Assembly (NCBI RefSeq): GCF_020164745.1
Contig: NZ_JAIUGV010000007.1
Coordinates: forward strand, 62,001 to 126,000
Direction of reading: 5' to 3'
DNA length: 64,000 nucleotides
Source of the DNA: Mesorhizobium sp. ES1-4
GTDB taxonomy: Bacteria > Pseudomonadota > Alphaproteobacteria > Rhizobiales > Rhizobiaceae
Program-made: the position numbers and the translations under genes
Shown: positions 1 through 7,465 of the stretch, in pieces
How the letters are laid out: the number at the start of each line of letters is the position of its first letter
Numbering within the stretch: the first letter of the stretch is position 1
Notes under the pieces: model-generated
Seen by the model: only the letters and a program-made list of their open reading frames with translations
Told to the model about the DNA's origin: nothing
The model's database searches: none

Positions 1-840
1 TCTTTCATCGAATCTGCGTTCATCGGGGTTCCACTCCAGTGTGAATTGTCCAGGCACGGCCGTGCGGCTCTTGCCGATGCTGATGGTGAAGGCGGGATGG
101 CCGATCGAGCCGGCGAGCGGCCCGGCGACCGTGGCGCGCGGCACGGCCGGCGCCGACGAGACATTCAGCCGAACAGGCGCCGCCGTCGGTTCGGGCCCGG
201 CCGCCTGCCGCAGCAGCAGCACCGGCCGGCCGGCCCCTTGCGCCCGCGCATGCAGGCGGCGCGTGGCGGTCAGGTCCAGCCGCTGCGGATTGCCCCGGAT
301 TTCCAGGATCACGGCGGCAAGCGCGGTCATCCTCGCGGCCTCCTCGGCAACCCACAGTGCATCGACAAGCCTGGGCGCCTCGGAAAACAGCAATTGCCCG
401 GGCTCGATGCCGAAGGCGGCATGCAGTCCCCTGGCGTAGGGAAAGCCGGCCTCGTGGAAAATTTCCGATGTCCCGATCCACAGGATGGGCAGCCCCCGCG
501 CCCGGTTGAGGATCAGGCTGACGAGCGACAGGGCGAAGCCGGCGACGGCTCCCGCGTCGCGGGTTTCCAGGCCATGGATCTCGGTCAGGGCGGCTTTCGG
601 CAGGCCGCCGCCGAGCGCGGCATCGAGCCGTTCGACGCCGATGGGCAGGAAAGCATCCGGCAAGGCCGCGGCAAGCCCGCGCCGGACGATCGTCAGATCG
701 CTGCCGCGGCCAGTGCCGGCGCCGGCATCAAGGGTCGCCCCCGCCGGCGCCTGCAGGCGCTCGGGCAGCGTTCCCTCGATCTTCGCGATCTGGCGGCGCA
801 GGGCAAAAACAGTCTCCCGCGCCACGGCGGTCATCGCCAT
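1..840 (-). CDS. imuA: ImuA-type SOS mutagenesis protein, C-terminus cut by window edge
   Basis: Reading the minus strand from ATG at 840 gives an open frame of 280 codons that runs off the window, so the C-terminus is missing. The product has the RecA/SulA-like look of ImuA: an early 'FALRRQIAKIEG' helix (residues about 10-21), a 'GVERLDAALGGGLPKAALTEI' type core near residues 60-80, and a Walker-B-like hydrophobic strand. ImuA works with ImuB and DnaE2 in damage-induced translesion synthesis in bacteria lacking Pol V; imuB and dnaE2 would be expected downstream, outside the window. A perfect alphaproteobacterial LexA box lies 24 bp upstream. ATG at 834 is an alternative start. The identification rests on recognised family features and the LexA box. 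Confidence 0.85.
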   Translation of the reverse strand, partial: MAMTAVARETVFALRRQIAKIEGTLPERLQAPAGATLDAGAGTGRGSDLTIVRRGLAAALPDAFLPIGVERLDAALGGGLPKAALTEIHGLETRDAGAVAGFALSLVSLILNRARGLPILWIGTSEIFHEAGFPYARGLHAAFGIEPGQLLFSEAPRLVDALWVAEEAARMTALAAVILEIRGNPQRLDLTATRRLHARAQGAGRPVLLLRQAAGPEPTAAPVRLNVSSAPAVPRATVAGPLAGSIGHPAFTISIGKSRTAVPGQFTLEWNPDERRFDER

Positions 841-863
841 GACGTCAGCTTCCACTCACAATT

Positions 864-878
864 GTTCCTGTTATGTTC
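864..878. promoter_or_regulatory. LexA (SOS) box of imuA
   Basis: The sequence GTTC-CTGTTAT-GTTC matches exactly the alphaproteobacterial LexA operator GTTC-N7-GTTC. It sits 24 bp upstream of the imuA start codon, where it would block transcription until DNA damage. The divergent metallopeptidase gene starts 141 bp to the other side and may or may not be affected. Confidence 0.85.
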
Positions 879-1018
879 CTATAGATTCCAGAGCGACCCG
901 GAAGAGTCAAGCAGAGTCATAAGGAATTTATTCCTCCCTGCGCGCGAAAAACCGGCGCATACGCGTCATTTGCCTCGACCGGTGCGAAAGCCTATATGCC
1001 GGGATCAAAGGACAAAGC

Positions 1019-1441
1019 ATGGCACGCATCTACAAGACCCGTACCTGGCACGGTGAACTTGCGCCCTCGATGGAGGAATTGGAGTTCCTGGCCCTGGAAG
1101 CCTACGCCCATCTGCCGGAGGATTTTCGCAAGCTGACCGGCGAGATCGTCATCCAGATCGCCGAATTCCCGACCGACGAGATCATGGACGATCTGTCGCT
1201 GGAGACGCCGTTCGACCTGCTCGGCCTGTTCGAGGGACGCGGCATCGCCGAACGCTGGAACCCGCAAACCGGGGAAGGCCCGAATCGCATCACGCTCTAC
1301 CGCCGCGCCATGCTCGACTACTGGGCCGAAAACGAGGAAACGCTGGGCGACATCGTCACCCACGTGCTGATCCACGAAATCGGCCACCATTTCGGCCTGT
1401 CGGACGATGACATGGAGAGGATCGAAGAGGCGGCGGAATAG
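1019..1441 (+). CDS. metallopeptidase family protein (minimal zincin, DUF1025 type)
   Basis: A 140-residue cytoplasmic protein with no signal peptide or membrane segment. Near the C-terminus it has the zinc-binding motif HEIGHHFGLSDDD (residues about 121-133), that is HExxHxxxGxxD, which is diagnostic of the small zincin family found in many rhizobia. The length fits the family. The physiological substrate is not known for this family. It starts at ATG 1019 and is divergent from imuA. No operon partner is evident. Confidence 0.85.
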   Translation: MARIYKTRTWHGELAPSMEELEFLALEAYAHLPEDFRKLTGEIVIQIAEFPTDEIMDDLSLETPFDLLGLFEGRGIAERWNPQTGEGPNRITLYRRAMLDYWAENEETLGDIVTHVLIHEIGHHFGLSDDDMERIEEAAE

Positions 1442-1508
1442 GGCCTGATCGCAGCGTGGGCCGCGAGTCCTCGTTATGGTGATCAGTCGGCCAATGACGG
1501 GTCACCGT

Positions 1509-1526
1509 CTTGCACAATTATACAAG
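1509..1526. promoter_or_regulatory. imperfect palindrome upstream of the toxin-antitoxin genes, possible operator
   Basis: CTTGCACAATTATACAAG is an AT-rich imperfect palindrome (CTTG...CAAG ends, AATT centre) lying 20 bp before the toxin ATG. Type II toxin-antitoxin operons are normally autoregulated through such a site, bound by the antitoxin's helix-turn-helix. The assignment is by position and symmetry only. Confidence 0.4.
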
Positions 1527-1545
1527 TTTTGATATAAGCCTGCCA

Positions 1546-1866
1546 ATGCCTGTGACGAAGCGCCTGGAGTTTCTTGGAGATTCCCTTGCCCAGCTCCGGA
1601 ATTTTCCAGAGGCGGCGCGCAAGGAAACAGGCGTTCAGCTGCATAAGGTGCAGCTCGGACTTGAGCCAAGCGACTGGAAGCCAATGACGACCGTCGGCCC
1701 GGGTGTGCGGGAAATTCGCGTCCGCGATGACGCCGGCGCGTTCCGGGTGCTTTACGTCGCGAGCATAGGAGACGCCGTCTATGTGCTGCACGCCTTTCAG
1801 AAGAAGACGCAACAGACGGTGAAACGCGATCTGGATCTTGCCACATCCCGGTTCAGGCAGATCTAG
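1546..1866 (+). CDS. RelE/HigB-family toxin (phage Gp49-like)
   Basis: This is a 106-residue protein with the RelE/HigB fold pattern: 'DFPEAARKETG'-like helix near residue 25, then 'GPGVREIRVRDDAGAFRVLYVA' strands (about 52-73) and a C-terminal 'YVLHAFQKKTQQT' (about 79-91), a hallmark of Gp49-like toxins. Members are ribosome-dependent mRNA interferases that arrest translation. ATG 1546 is preferred over an upstream TTG at 1510 because TTG falls inside the presumed operator. The gene comes first, with the XRE antitoxin 13 bp downstream, the usual order for the HigBA-like subgroup. Confidence 0.85.
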   Translation: MPVTKRLEFLGDSLAQLRNFPEAARKETGVQLHKVQLGLEPSDWKPMTTVGPGVREIRVRDDAGAFRVLYVASIGDAVYVLHAFQKKTQQTVKRDLDLATSRFRQI

Positions 1867-1879
1867 TGGAGGTAGGACA

Positions 1880-2161
1880 ATGGAACGTCAGAGTTTTGAA
1901 AACGTGTGGGACGCGCTGGAGGATACTCCGGCCGAGTCCGCCAACATGACCATGCGCTCCAACTTGCTGATCGCGATCGAACAGCGGGTGCGGAGTTGGG
2001 ACGTTACTCAGGCCGAAGCAGCCAACCGGCTCGGAATTACCCAGCCACGCCTTAGCGACCTCCTGCGGGGCAGGATCGCGAATTTCAGTCTGGACACGTT
2101 GATCAATCTTGCCGCACTGGCCGGACTTGTCGTGCGCCTTGATATCGCCGATGCTGCCTGA
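1880..2161 (+). CDS. XRE-family antitoxin of the RelE/HigB-like module
   Basis: A 93-residue protein with a helix-turn-helix in its C-terminal half: 'TQAEAANRLGITQPRLSDLLRG' spans about residues 43-64 and has the Q-A-A...IT-S/R-L-S pattern of XRE/HTH_37 domains. It is preceded by a strong GGAGGT ribosome-binding site at 1868-1873. In this family the antitoxin neutralises the upstream toxin and represses the shared promoter. ATG 1880 gives a normal family length; an upstream in-frame extension is not needed. Confidence 0.85.
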   Translation: MERQSFENVWDALEDTPAESANMTMRSNLLIAIEQRVRSWDVTQAEAANRLGITQPRLSDLLRGRIANFSLDTLINLAALAGLVVRLDIADAA

Positions 2162-2179
2162 TGCTCTCCTCGGCAGCGG

Positions 2180-2386
2180 CTACCAGTCGCTGAGCTTGGT
2201 GTCCGGCCCGTATTCCTGGCCTTCGACATCCTTCACCACGGCCTGGCCGCAGCGCATGGTCTTGGCTTTCTTGTCATAGGCGTAGGTCGGCGAGCCGAAC
2301 AGGTGCCAGCCCTTGTTGAGCGCCGCGGTCACCTTGTGGCAGAAGCTGGCGTCGTCCGGGGCGGTCAGAAAGCGGTAGAGCTTCAT
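2180..2386 (-). CDS. DUF1737 family small protein
   Basis: A 68-residue soluble protein that begins MKLYRFLTAPDD and contains 'CHKVTAALNKGWHLFGSPTYAYD' in its first half. This is the conserved core of DUF1737, a rhizobial/alphaproteobacterial family in which one domain makes up nearly the whole protein. Function is unknown. The start at 2386 is chosen because the domain begins at the first residues; longer in-frame readings run into unrelated Trp/Arg-rich sequence. It lies between the convergent antitoxin gene and the lyase gene on the same strand, 37 bp downstream of the lyase stop. Confidence 0.75.
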   Translation of the reverse strand: MKLYRFLTAPDDASFCHKVTAALNKGWHLFGSPTYAYDKKAKTMRCGQAVVKDVEGQEYGPDTKLSDW

Positions 2387-2423
2387 CGTCCAATTCCTGT
2401 CATGCATCCGTAGTCGGCGAATA

Positions 2424-3320
2424 TCATGCGCCGATGGCGGCCGCCTTCGCCAGCAGTTTTTCGGCCTGCGCCAGGTGCAGCCGCTCGACCATCCTGCCAT
2501 CCAGCGAGATCACGCCCTTGCCGCGGTTTTGCGCGAGCGCGAAGGCATCCTTCACCGCGCGCGCCTCGGCCAGTGCCTGCGGCGATGGGGCGAAGGCGCG
2601 GTTGGCGGCCTCGACCTGCGATGGATGGATCAGCGTCTTGCCGTCAAAGCCCATGGCCGCGGCCTGCGTGCACTCGCGCGCAAACGCGTCCGGGTCGCGA
2701 AAATCATTGAACACCCCATCAAGCATGTCGAGGTCGCCGGCGCGCGCCGCCAGCAGCATCTGCATCAGCCATGGCAGGAGATAGACGCGGTCCGGCATCG
2801 CCAGCACGCCGGTATCCTTGATCAGGTCATTCGTTCCGGCAACGAAACAAGCCAGCCTTGAGGCGGGGTCGCGCCCAAGTTCGGCGATGGCGCCGATGTT
2901 GAGCATGGCCTTGGGCGTCTCGATCATGGCCCATAGTTTCACGCTGTCGGGGGCAAAATTGTCGTCCAGCACATCGCCGACCTCAAGCACGTCGCGCGGC
3001 GTTTCGACCTTGGGCAGCAGGACGCCGTCCGGCTCGGCTTTCGCTACGGCCGCAAGATCCTCGGCACCCCATTCGCTGGACAGCGCGTTGACACGCACCA
3101 CCATCTCGCAGCGCCGACCATTGTGGCCGGCATCGGGGCGATCGGCGAAAATGCCGGCCAGCTTTTCGCGCGCGGCGATCTTGTCGGCGGGAGCGACGGC
3201 GTCCTCCAGGTCGATGATGACGGCGTCGCAGCCAAGCTGCGCGATCTTGGCCAGCGCCTTGTCGTTGGAGGCCGGGACATAGAGCACGGAGCGGCGCGGG
3301 CGGTAGGATTCGGTCGTCAT
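2424..3320 (-). CDS. HpcH/HpaI aldolase / CitE-like CoA ester lyase
   Basis: A 298-residue protein of the citrate lyase beta-subunit superfamily. Visible features are 'SVLYVPASNDKALAKIAQLG' near the N-terminus, the 'DAVIIDLEDAV' metal/substrate strand (about residues 31-41), 'VVRVNA' (about 70), 'GVLLPKVE' and 'AMIETPKAMLNI' with the conserved Glu, and a late 'GFDGKTLIHPSQV' motif. Such enzymes cleave or form malyl-, citramalyl- or similar CoA thioesters with Mg2+. The exact substrate cannot be told from sequence. The start at 3320 gives the standard length; upstream frame continuation has no homologous character. Confidence 0.85.
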   Translation of the reverse strand: MTTESYRPRRSVLYVPASNDKALAKIAQLGCDAVIIDLEDAVAPADKIAAREKLAGIFADRPDAGHNGRRCEMVVRVNALSSEWGAEDLAAVAKAEPDGVLLPKVETPRDVLEVGDVLDDNFAPDSVKLWAMIETPKAMLNIGAIAELGRDPASRLACFVAGTNDLIKDTGVLAMPDRVYLLPWLMQMLLAARAGDLDMLDGVFNDFRDPDAFARECTQAAAMGFDGKTLIHPSQVEAANRAFAPSPQALAEARAVKDAFALAQNRGKGVISLDGRMVERLHLAQAEKLLAKAAAIGA

Positions 3321-3449
3321 GATCCGATCTATGCCGGTTGCGACCGGGAGAGGCAAGCCGCCATCCCCTGCACGAAAACTGCACACGGCTGCGGAAAACC
3401 TCCTCGGATCCGCCCTGCCGCCTCCCCGCCGGCCTGCGAGACAGGCGGC

Positions 3450-3617
3450 ATGCACAAGCCAGTCAAACTCCCATGGTCCCTGCCTTACCGGCTGCGCCGC
3501 GAAGGCTGGTGGCTGGCCGACCCGCCACGTGCGAAGCCGGCGGCGACCGTCATTCCTTTCGGCCGCAAACGCCCACCGACAACCCGGCTGAAAGCCATGA
3601 GAAAGATCAGGCCATGA
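3450..3617 (+). CDS. possible 55-residue basic protein overlapping the next gene
   Basis: ATG 3450 opens a 55-codon frame, beginning MHKPVKLPWSLPYRLRREGW and ending ...RLKAMRKIRP. Its stop codon overlaps the following ATG (ATGA at 3614-3617), the arrangement of translationally coupled genes. The peptide is rich in Arg, Lys, Pro and Trp and has no membrane segment. I do not recognise it. It may be a real small gene coupled to the membrane protein, or simply leader sequence. Confidence 0.4.
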   Translation: MHKPVKLPWSLPYRLRREGWWLADPPRAKPAATVIPFGRKRPPTTRLKAMRKIRP

Positions 3618-5149
3618 CATCATTGTTCACTGCCGCGCCGGGCCACGGCAGCCGCTTCGGCGTGGCCGTGCTACTGGTCGTGCTGGCGGACTTCCTCTTT
3701 TATGGCCAGCCCGCCGGCATCACGGTCTTCCTGTTCGCCATCCTCATCGCCGCCGCCGTCGTGGCCGTGCATCCCACGGCCTTCAGCGACGGCAGGGTCT
3801 GGCTCAGGCCCGCCGCCCTGCTTGTCGCACTGCTGCCGCTCGCCGAAAATGTCAGCACCCTGTCCGTTTCGATCGCACTGGCAGCACTGGTGGCGTTCGC
3901 GCTTTCGCTGGGCGGTCGCTTGGGACGCAGCATGGCGCGCATTGCCGGCCAGATCGGGCTGTTCTGGCTGGCGGCGCCATTTCGGTTCGCCAATGATTTC
4001 ATCCGTTGGCGCAAGGCGGCACGCCGCTTCAGCGGGCGCCGCGTCCGGCTGTCGGCAATCGCGGTCTGGATCATGCCGCTTGCGCTGGGCTCCGTCTTCC
4101 TGGCGCTGTTCGGCGCCGCCAATCCGATCATCGAATACTGGCTGGCGCTGATCGACCTGACGAAGCTGCTCGATCTCATCCAGCTGTCGCGGATCGCCTT
4201 CTGGCTGTTCGTGCTCGCCGCGGTCTGGGCTTTCCTGCGGCCTCGCCTGCCGCGCTTTCGCCGGCGTGTCCCCAGCCCTCCTCCCGCCGATGCTCGACAG
4301 GCGGCCAGCCCGGATGCCGTCGAGACCATAGTGTTCGGCAAGGCCGCCATCCTGCGCGCACTGATCGTCTTCAATGCGCTGTTCGCGTTGCAGACCGCGC
4401 TCGACGCCACCTATCTCTGGGGCGGCGTCGCCCTGCCCGACGGCTTGAGCTACGCGGCCTATGCGCATCGCGGCGCCTATCCGCTCATCGTCACCGCGCT
4501 GCTTGCCGCCGGTTTTGTCCTTGCGGCACTCAGGCCCGGAAGCGAAACATCCGCCGATCCGCTCATCCGCCGGCTGGTCTATGCCTGGGTGGCACAGAAC
4601 ATCCTGCTCGTCGTCTCGTCGATCCTGCGTCTCGACCTCTATGTCGGCATCTATGCGCTGACATACTGGCGCATCGCGACTTTCGTCTGGATGGGGCTGG
4701 TGGCGGCCGGGCTTGCGCTGATCATCGCCCGCATCGCGCTCGGAAAATCCAATGAATGGCTCTCGTCCGCCAATCTTCTGACGTTATCGGCGACGCTTTA
4801 TGCCTGCTGTTTCATCGATTTCGCGGCAACGATCGCCACTTATAATGTCGACCATTCCCTAGAAATGACCGGACAAGGCATCCCCCTCGACGGCTGGTAT
4901 CTGCGCTCGCTCGGCCCAAGCGCGTTTCCGGCGCTCGATCGCTTCCTCGATCATCAGGGCGGGACGGCCCAAGCCGGCGCTGTCCGCGAACTTGCGAGAC
5001 TGCGCGGCGTCGACGAGGGATGGTACCGCAACGCCCTGGAAAACTGGCGGGCCTGGAGCTTTCGCGACCGGCGCCTGCTCTTCTATCTCGACACCAGGGC
5101 CTTGCCTGTGATTCCCTCCGTTTCCGAACCTTACCCGCCGGGCCGCTGA
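3614..5149 (+). CDS. DUF4153/DUF4173 polytopic membrane protein
   Basis: A 511-residue protein with about ten hydrophobic segments, starting with two at residues roughly 15-60 and continuing through several in the second half. A loop rich in Arg and Pro separates the two halves near residue 215-235. Sequence character matches the DUF4153/DUF4173 inner-membrane family, whose C-terminus carries a soluble tail ('LLFYLDTRALPVIPS'). Function is unknown. It ends 3 bp before the response regulator gene, so it is very likely cotranscribed with the two-component system. Start ATG 3614 overlaps the stop of a small upstream frame. Confidence 0.75.
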   Translation: MTSLFTAAPGHGSRFGVAVLLVVLADFLFYGQPAGITVFLFAILIAAAVVAVHPTAFSDGRVWLRPAALLVALLPLAENVSTLSVSIALAALVAFALSLGGRLGRSMARIAGQIGLFWLAAPFRFANDFIRWRKAARRFSGRRVRLSAIAVWIMPLALGSVFLALFGAANPIIEYWLALIDLTKLLDLIQLSRIAFWLFVLAAVWAFLRPRLPRFRRRVPSPPPADARQAASPDAVETIVFGKAAILRALIVFNALFALQTALDATYLWGGVALPDGLSYAAYAHRGAYPLIVTALLAAGFVLAALRPGSETSADPLIRRLVYAWVAQNILLVVSSILRLDLYVGIYALTYWRIATFVWMGLVAAGLALIIARIALGKSNEWLSSANLLTLSATLYACCFIDFAATIATYNVDHSLEMTGQGIPLDGWYLRSLGPSAFPALDRFLDHQGGTAQAGAVRELARLRGVDEGWYRNALENWRAWSFRDRRLLFYLDTRALPVIPSVSEPYPPGR

Positions 5150-5152
5150 TCC

Positions 5153-5845
5153 ATGCCGCATCACATCCTCGTCGCCGACGATGACCCGCATATCCGCGAA
5201 GTGATCTGCTTCGCGCTGGAGAAGGCCGGCATGAAGACGGCTGCGGTTGCCGATGGCGCCGCCGCCTTGCGGGCGATCGAACGGCGCCCGCCCGACCTTG
5301 TCGTGCTCGACATCGGCATGCCGGAAATGGACGGGCTGGAGGTCTGCCGGCGGCTGCGACACACCTGCGATGTGCCGGTGCTGTTCCTGTCGGCGCGCGA
5401 CGAAGAAATAGATCGCATCCTTGGCCTGGAAATGGGCGGCGACGACTATGTGACAAAGCCGTTCAGCCCACGCGAGCTGGTCGCCCGCGTCAACGTCATC
5501 CTGCGCCGTGCCCGCCCGGCGCCGCCCGAGCCGGCCGACGACAGGCAATTCGCCCATGGCAAGCTCGCCTTGGCGCCGGCCAGTCACAGCGCCAGCTTCG
5601 ACGGCAGGCCGCTAGCCCTGACAGGCATCGAGTTCTCGATCCTGAAAGGGTTTCTGGCACGGCCGACGCATGTGCTCGACCGCGACGCGGTGATGGCCAG
5701 TGCCTATGCCGGCAAGATCCATGTCGCCGACCGCACCGTCGACAGCCATATCCGCAACATCCGCGCCAAGCTGGCGGCGGTGGGTTGTCCCGAGGTCATC
5801 GAGACCGTGCACGGCGTCGGCTTCCGGCTCGGCCGATGCGGCTGA
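5153..5845 (+). CDS. OmpR/PhoB-family response regulator, CreB-like
   Basis: A 230-residue regulator. The receiver domain (about 1-120) shows the acidic pocket 'ADDD' at residues 8-11, phosphoacceptor Asp53 in 'VVLDIGMPEMDG', the conserved Ser/Thr 'FLSARDEE' and Lys in 'YVTKPFSP'. The C-terminal winged helix (about 130-230) ends 'DRTVDSHIRNIRAKL...ETVHGVGFRL', typical of OmpR/PhoB DNA-binding domains. The downstream kinase start overlaps this gene by 10 bp. The adjacent kinase resembles CreC, so CreB-like is the best guess. The regulon is unknown. Confidence 0.9.
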   Translation: MPHHILVADDDPHIREVICFALEKAGMKTAAVADGAAALRAIERRPPDLVVLDIGMPEMDGLEVCRRLRHTCDVPVLFLSARDEEIDRILGLEMGGDDYVTKPFSPRELVARVNVILRRARPAPPEPADDRQFAHGKLALAPASHSASFDGRPLALTGIEFSILKGFLARPTHVLDRDAVMASAYAGKIHVADRTVDSHIRNIRAKLAAVGCPEVIETVHGVGFRLGRCG

Positions 5846-7437
5846 CGGCTTCGCGCAAATGGATCGGCCGCAAATGGCGGCCGCGCCTTGCCACCGTCGT
5901 CGTCGCCATCCTGATCCTGGTAATGGCCTTGCCGCTGGTCGGCCTGTTCTTCTTCCGCCTCTACGAGAACCAGCTGATCCGCCAGACCGAGGCGGAGCTG
6001 ATCGCGCAAGGGGCGGCCATCGCAGCCATCTATGCACAGGAGGTGCGCGACGCCGGCATTTCGCCGGACAAGCTCGGCGCCCCGATGCCGCAGGCTGGCG
6101 GAAACGCGAGCCGCGCCCCCGATCCCGACGGGCGATACCGGCCGATCGAGCCGGGCCTCGATCTCGCTTCGGATTATGTGCTTCCGACACGGCCAGCGGC
6201 CATGCCCGCCACCGCCGATCCCGCCTTCGCCGCGATCGGCGCGCGTCTGTCCGGCATTCTCGACGCCACGCAAAAAACCACGCTGGCCGGCTTCCGGCTG
6301 CTCGATCCTCGGGGTGTCGTCATCGCCGGGCGCGACGAGATCGGCCAGTCGCTGGCCGAAGTCCAGGAGGTGCGCGCCGCGCTTGACGGCCGCTATGCCA
6401 GCGCGCTCAGGCTGCGCATTTCCGACCAGCCGGCGCCGCCGCTCTATTCGGTCAGCCGCGGCACCAGAGTGCGTGTCTTCGTTGCTTTGCCCGTAGCCGT
6501 CGACCGCCATGTCGCCGGCGTGGTCTATGTTTCGCGGACGCCCAACAACATCGTCAAGCATCTCTATGGCGAGCGTGGCAAGGTGACGTTGGCGGCCATT
6601 GCCATCCTCGGCGGCACGCTGCTGATCGGCCTGGTGTTCCTGCGCACCGTCAGCCGGCCGATCTATGCGCTGATCGACCGCACCCAGCGCATCGCCGCCG
6701 GAGAACGCGACGCGATCCGGCCGCTCGACCATCACGGCACCTACGAAATGGCCGAACTTTCCGCCGCTTTCCTCGAAATGGCCGAAAAGCTGCAAGCGCG
6801 CTCTGACTCGATCCAGACTTTCGCCACTCATGTCTCGCACGAACTCAAGTCGCCGCTGACGGCGATCCAGGGCGCGGCCGAGCTGCTGCGTGATTCCGGC
6901 TCTGCGATGGATGATGACGAGCGGCGGCGCTTCTCCGACAATATCGTCACCGATGCCGGGCGGCTCAACCTGCTGGTCCGGCGGCTGCTCGACCTGGCGC
7001 GCGCGGAAAATCTCGCGCCTAGCGGCGAGAGCACGTCGGTGAAGGGGGCGCTGGCTCTGCTCCCCGTCGACACCAGGCTGGCGGTGCGCGTCGAGGTGGG
7101 CGGCGATCTGGCGTTGCGCATATCGGCCGAGAATGCGGCAATCGTGTTTGGCAATCTGATAGACAATTCCGCCAGGCACGGCGCGACGCAGGTCTTGATC
7201 ACCGCCGCAAGCGCTGGCGGCAAGGCGACGGTGCTGGTCGGCGACGACGGCGCGGGCATTTCACCGAGCAACCGGGCGCGCATTTTCGAGCCGTTCTTCA
7301 CGACGCGGCGCGAGTCCGGCGGCACCGGCATGGGCCTCGGTATCGTGCTGGCCCTCCTGAAAGCGCATGATGGTACGATCCGGCTGGTTGACAGCGCGCG
7401 CGGCACGCGCTTCGAGATTGTCTTGCCTGTCGCGTAA
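5836..7437 (+). CDS. membrane sensor histidine kinase, CreC-like
   Basis: A 533-residue sensor kinase. TM1 lies at about residues 17-40, followed by a roughly 200-residue periplasmic sensor region, TM2 at about 249-270 and a HAMP linker. The H-box 'SHELKSPLTAIQGAAELLR' contains phosphoacceptor His335. The ATPase domain shows an N-box 'FGNLIDNSARHG' (about 438), G1 'GDDGAGIS' (about 468) and G2 'GGTGMGLGIV' (about 495). The H-box wording resembles CreC. Start ATG 5836 overlaps the regulator gene by 10 bp; a basic N-terminus precedes TM1, supporting it. The signal sensed is unknown. Confidence 0.9.
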   Translation: MRLTASRKWIGRKWRPRLATVVVAILILVMALPLVGLFFFRLYENQLIRQTEAELIAQGAAIAAIYAQEVRDAGISPDKLGAPMPQAGGNASRAPDPDGRYRPIEPGLDLASDYVLPTRPAAMPATADPAFAAIGARLSGILDATQKTTLAGFRLLDPRGVVIAGRDEIGQSLAEVQEVRAALDGRYASALRLRISDQPAPPLYSVSRGTRVRVFVALPVAVDRHVAGVVYVSRTPNNIVKHLYGERGKVTLAAIAILGGTLLIGLVFLRTVSRPIYALIDRTQRIAAGERDAIRPLDHHGTYEMAELSAAFLEMAEKLQARSDSIQTFATHVSHELKSPLTAIQGAAELLRDSGSAMDDDERRRFSDNIVTDAGRLNLLVRRLLDLARAENLAPSGESTSVKGALALLPVDTRLAVRVEVGGDLALRISAENAAIVFGNLIDNSARHGATQVLITAASAGGKATVLVGDDGAGISPSNRARIFEPFFTTRRESGGTGMGLGIVLALLKAHDGTIRLVDSARGTRFEIVLPVA

Positions 7438-7465
7438 GGACACCGGCAGTGGATCGGAGAAAAAA

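Noticed and set aside
46..1056. 336-codon plus-strand frame opposite imuA
   Set aside because: It has no recognisable motif, and the minus-strand frame is a coherent ImuA protein with a LexA box at its start.
1510..1545. TTG at 1510 as start of the RelE-like toxin
   Set aside because: It falls inside the probable operator palindrome and adds 12 residues unlike the family; ATG 1546 gives the usual length.
5704..7179. 491-codon minus-strand frame opposite the response regulator and kinase
   Set aside because: Antisense to two complete signalling genes with all catalytic motifs; the frame has only compositional bias.
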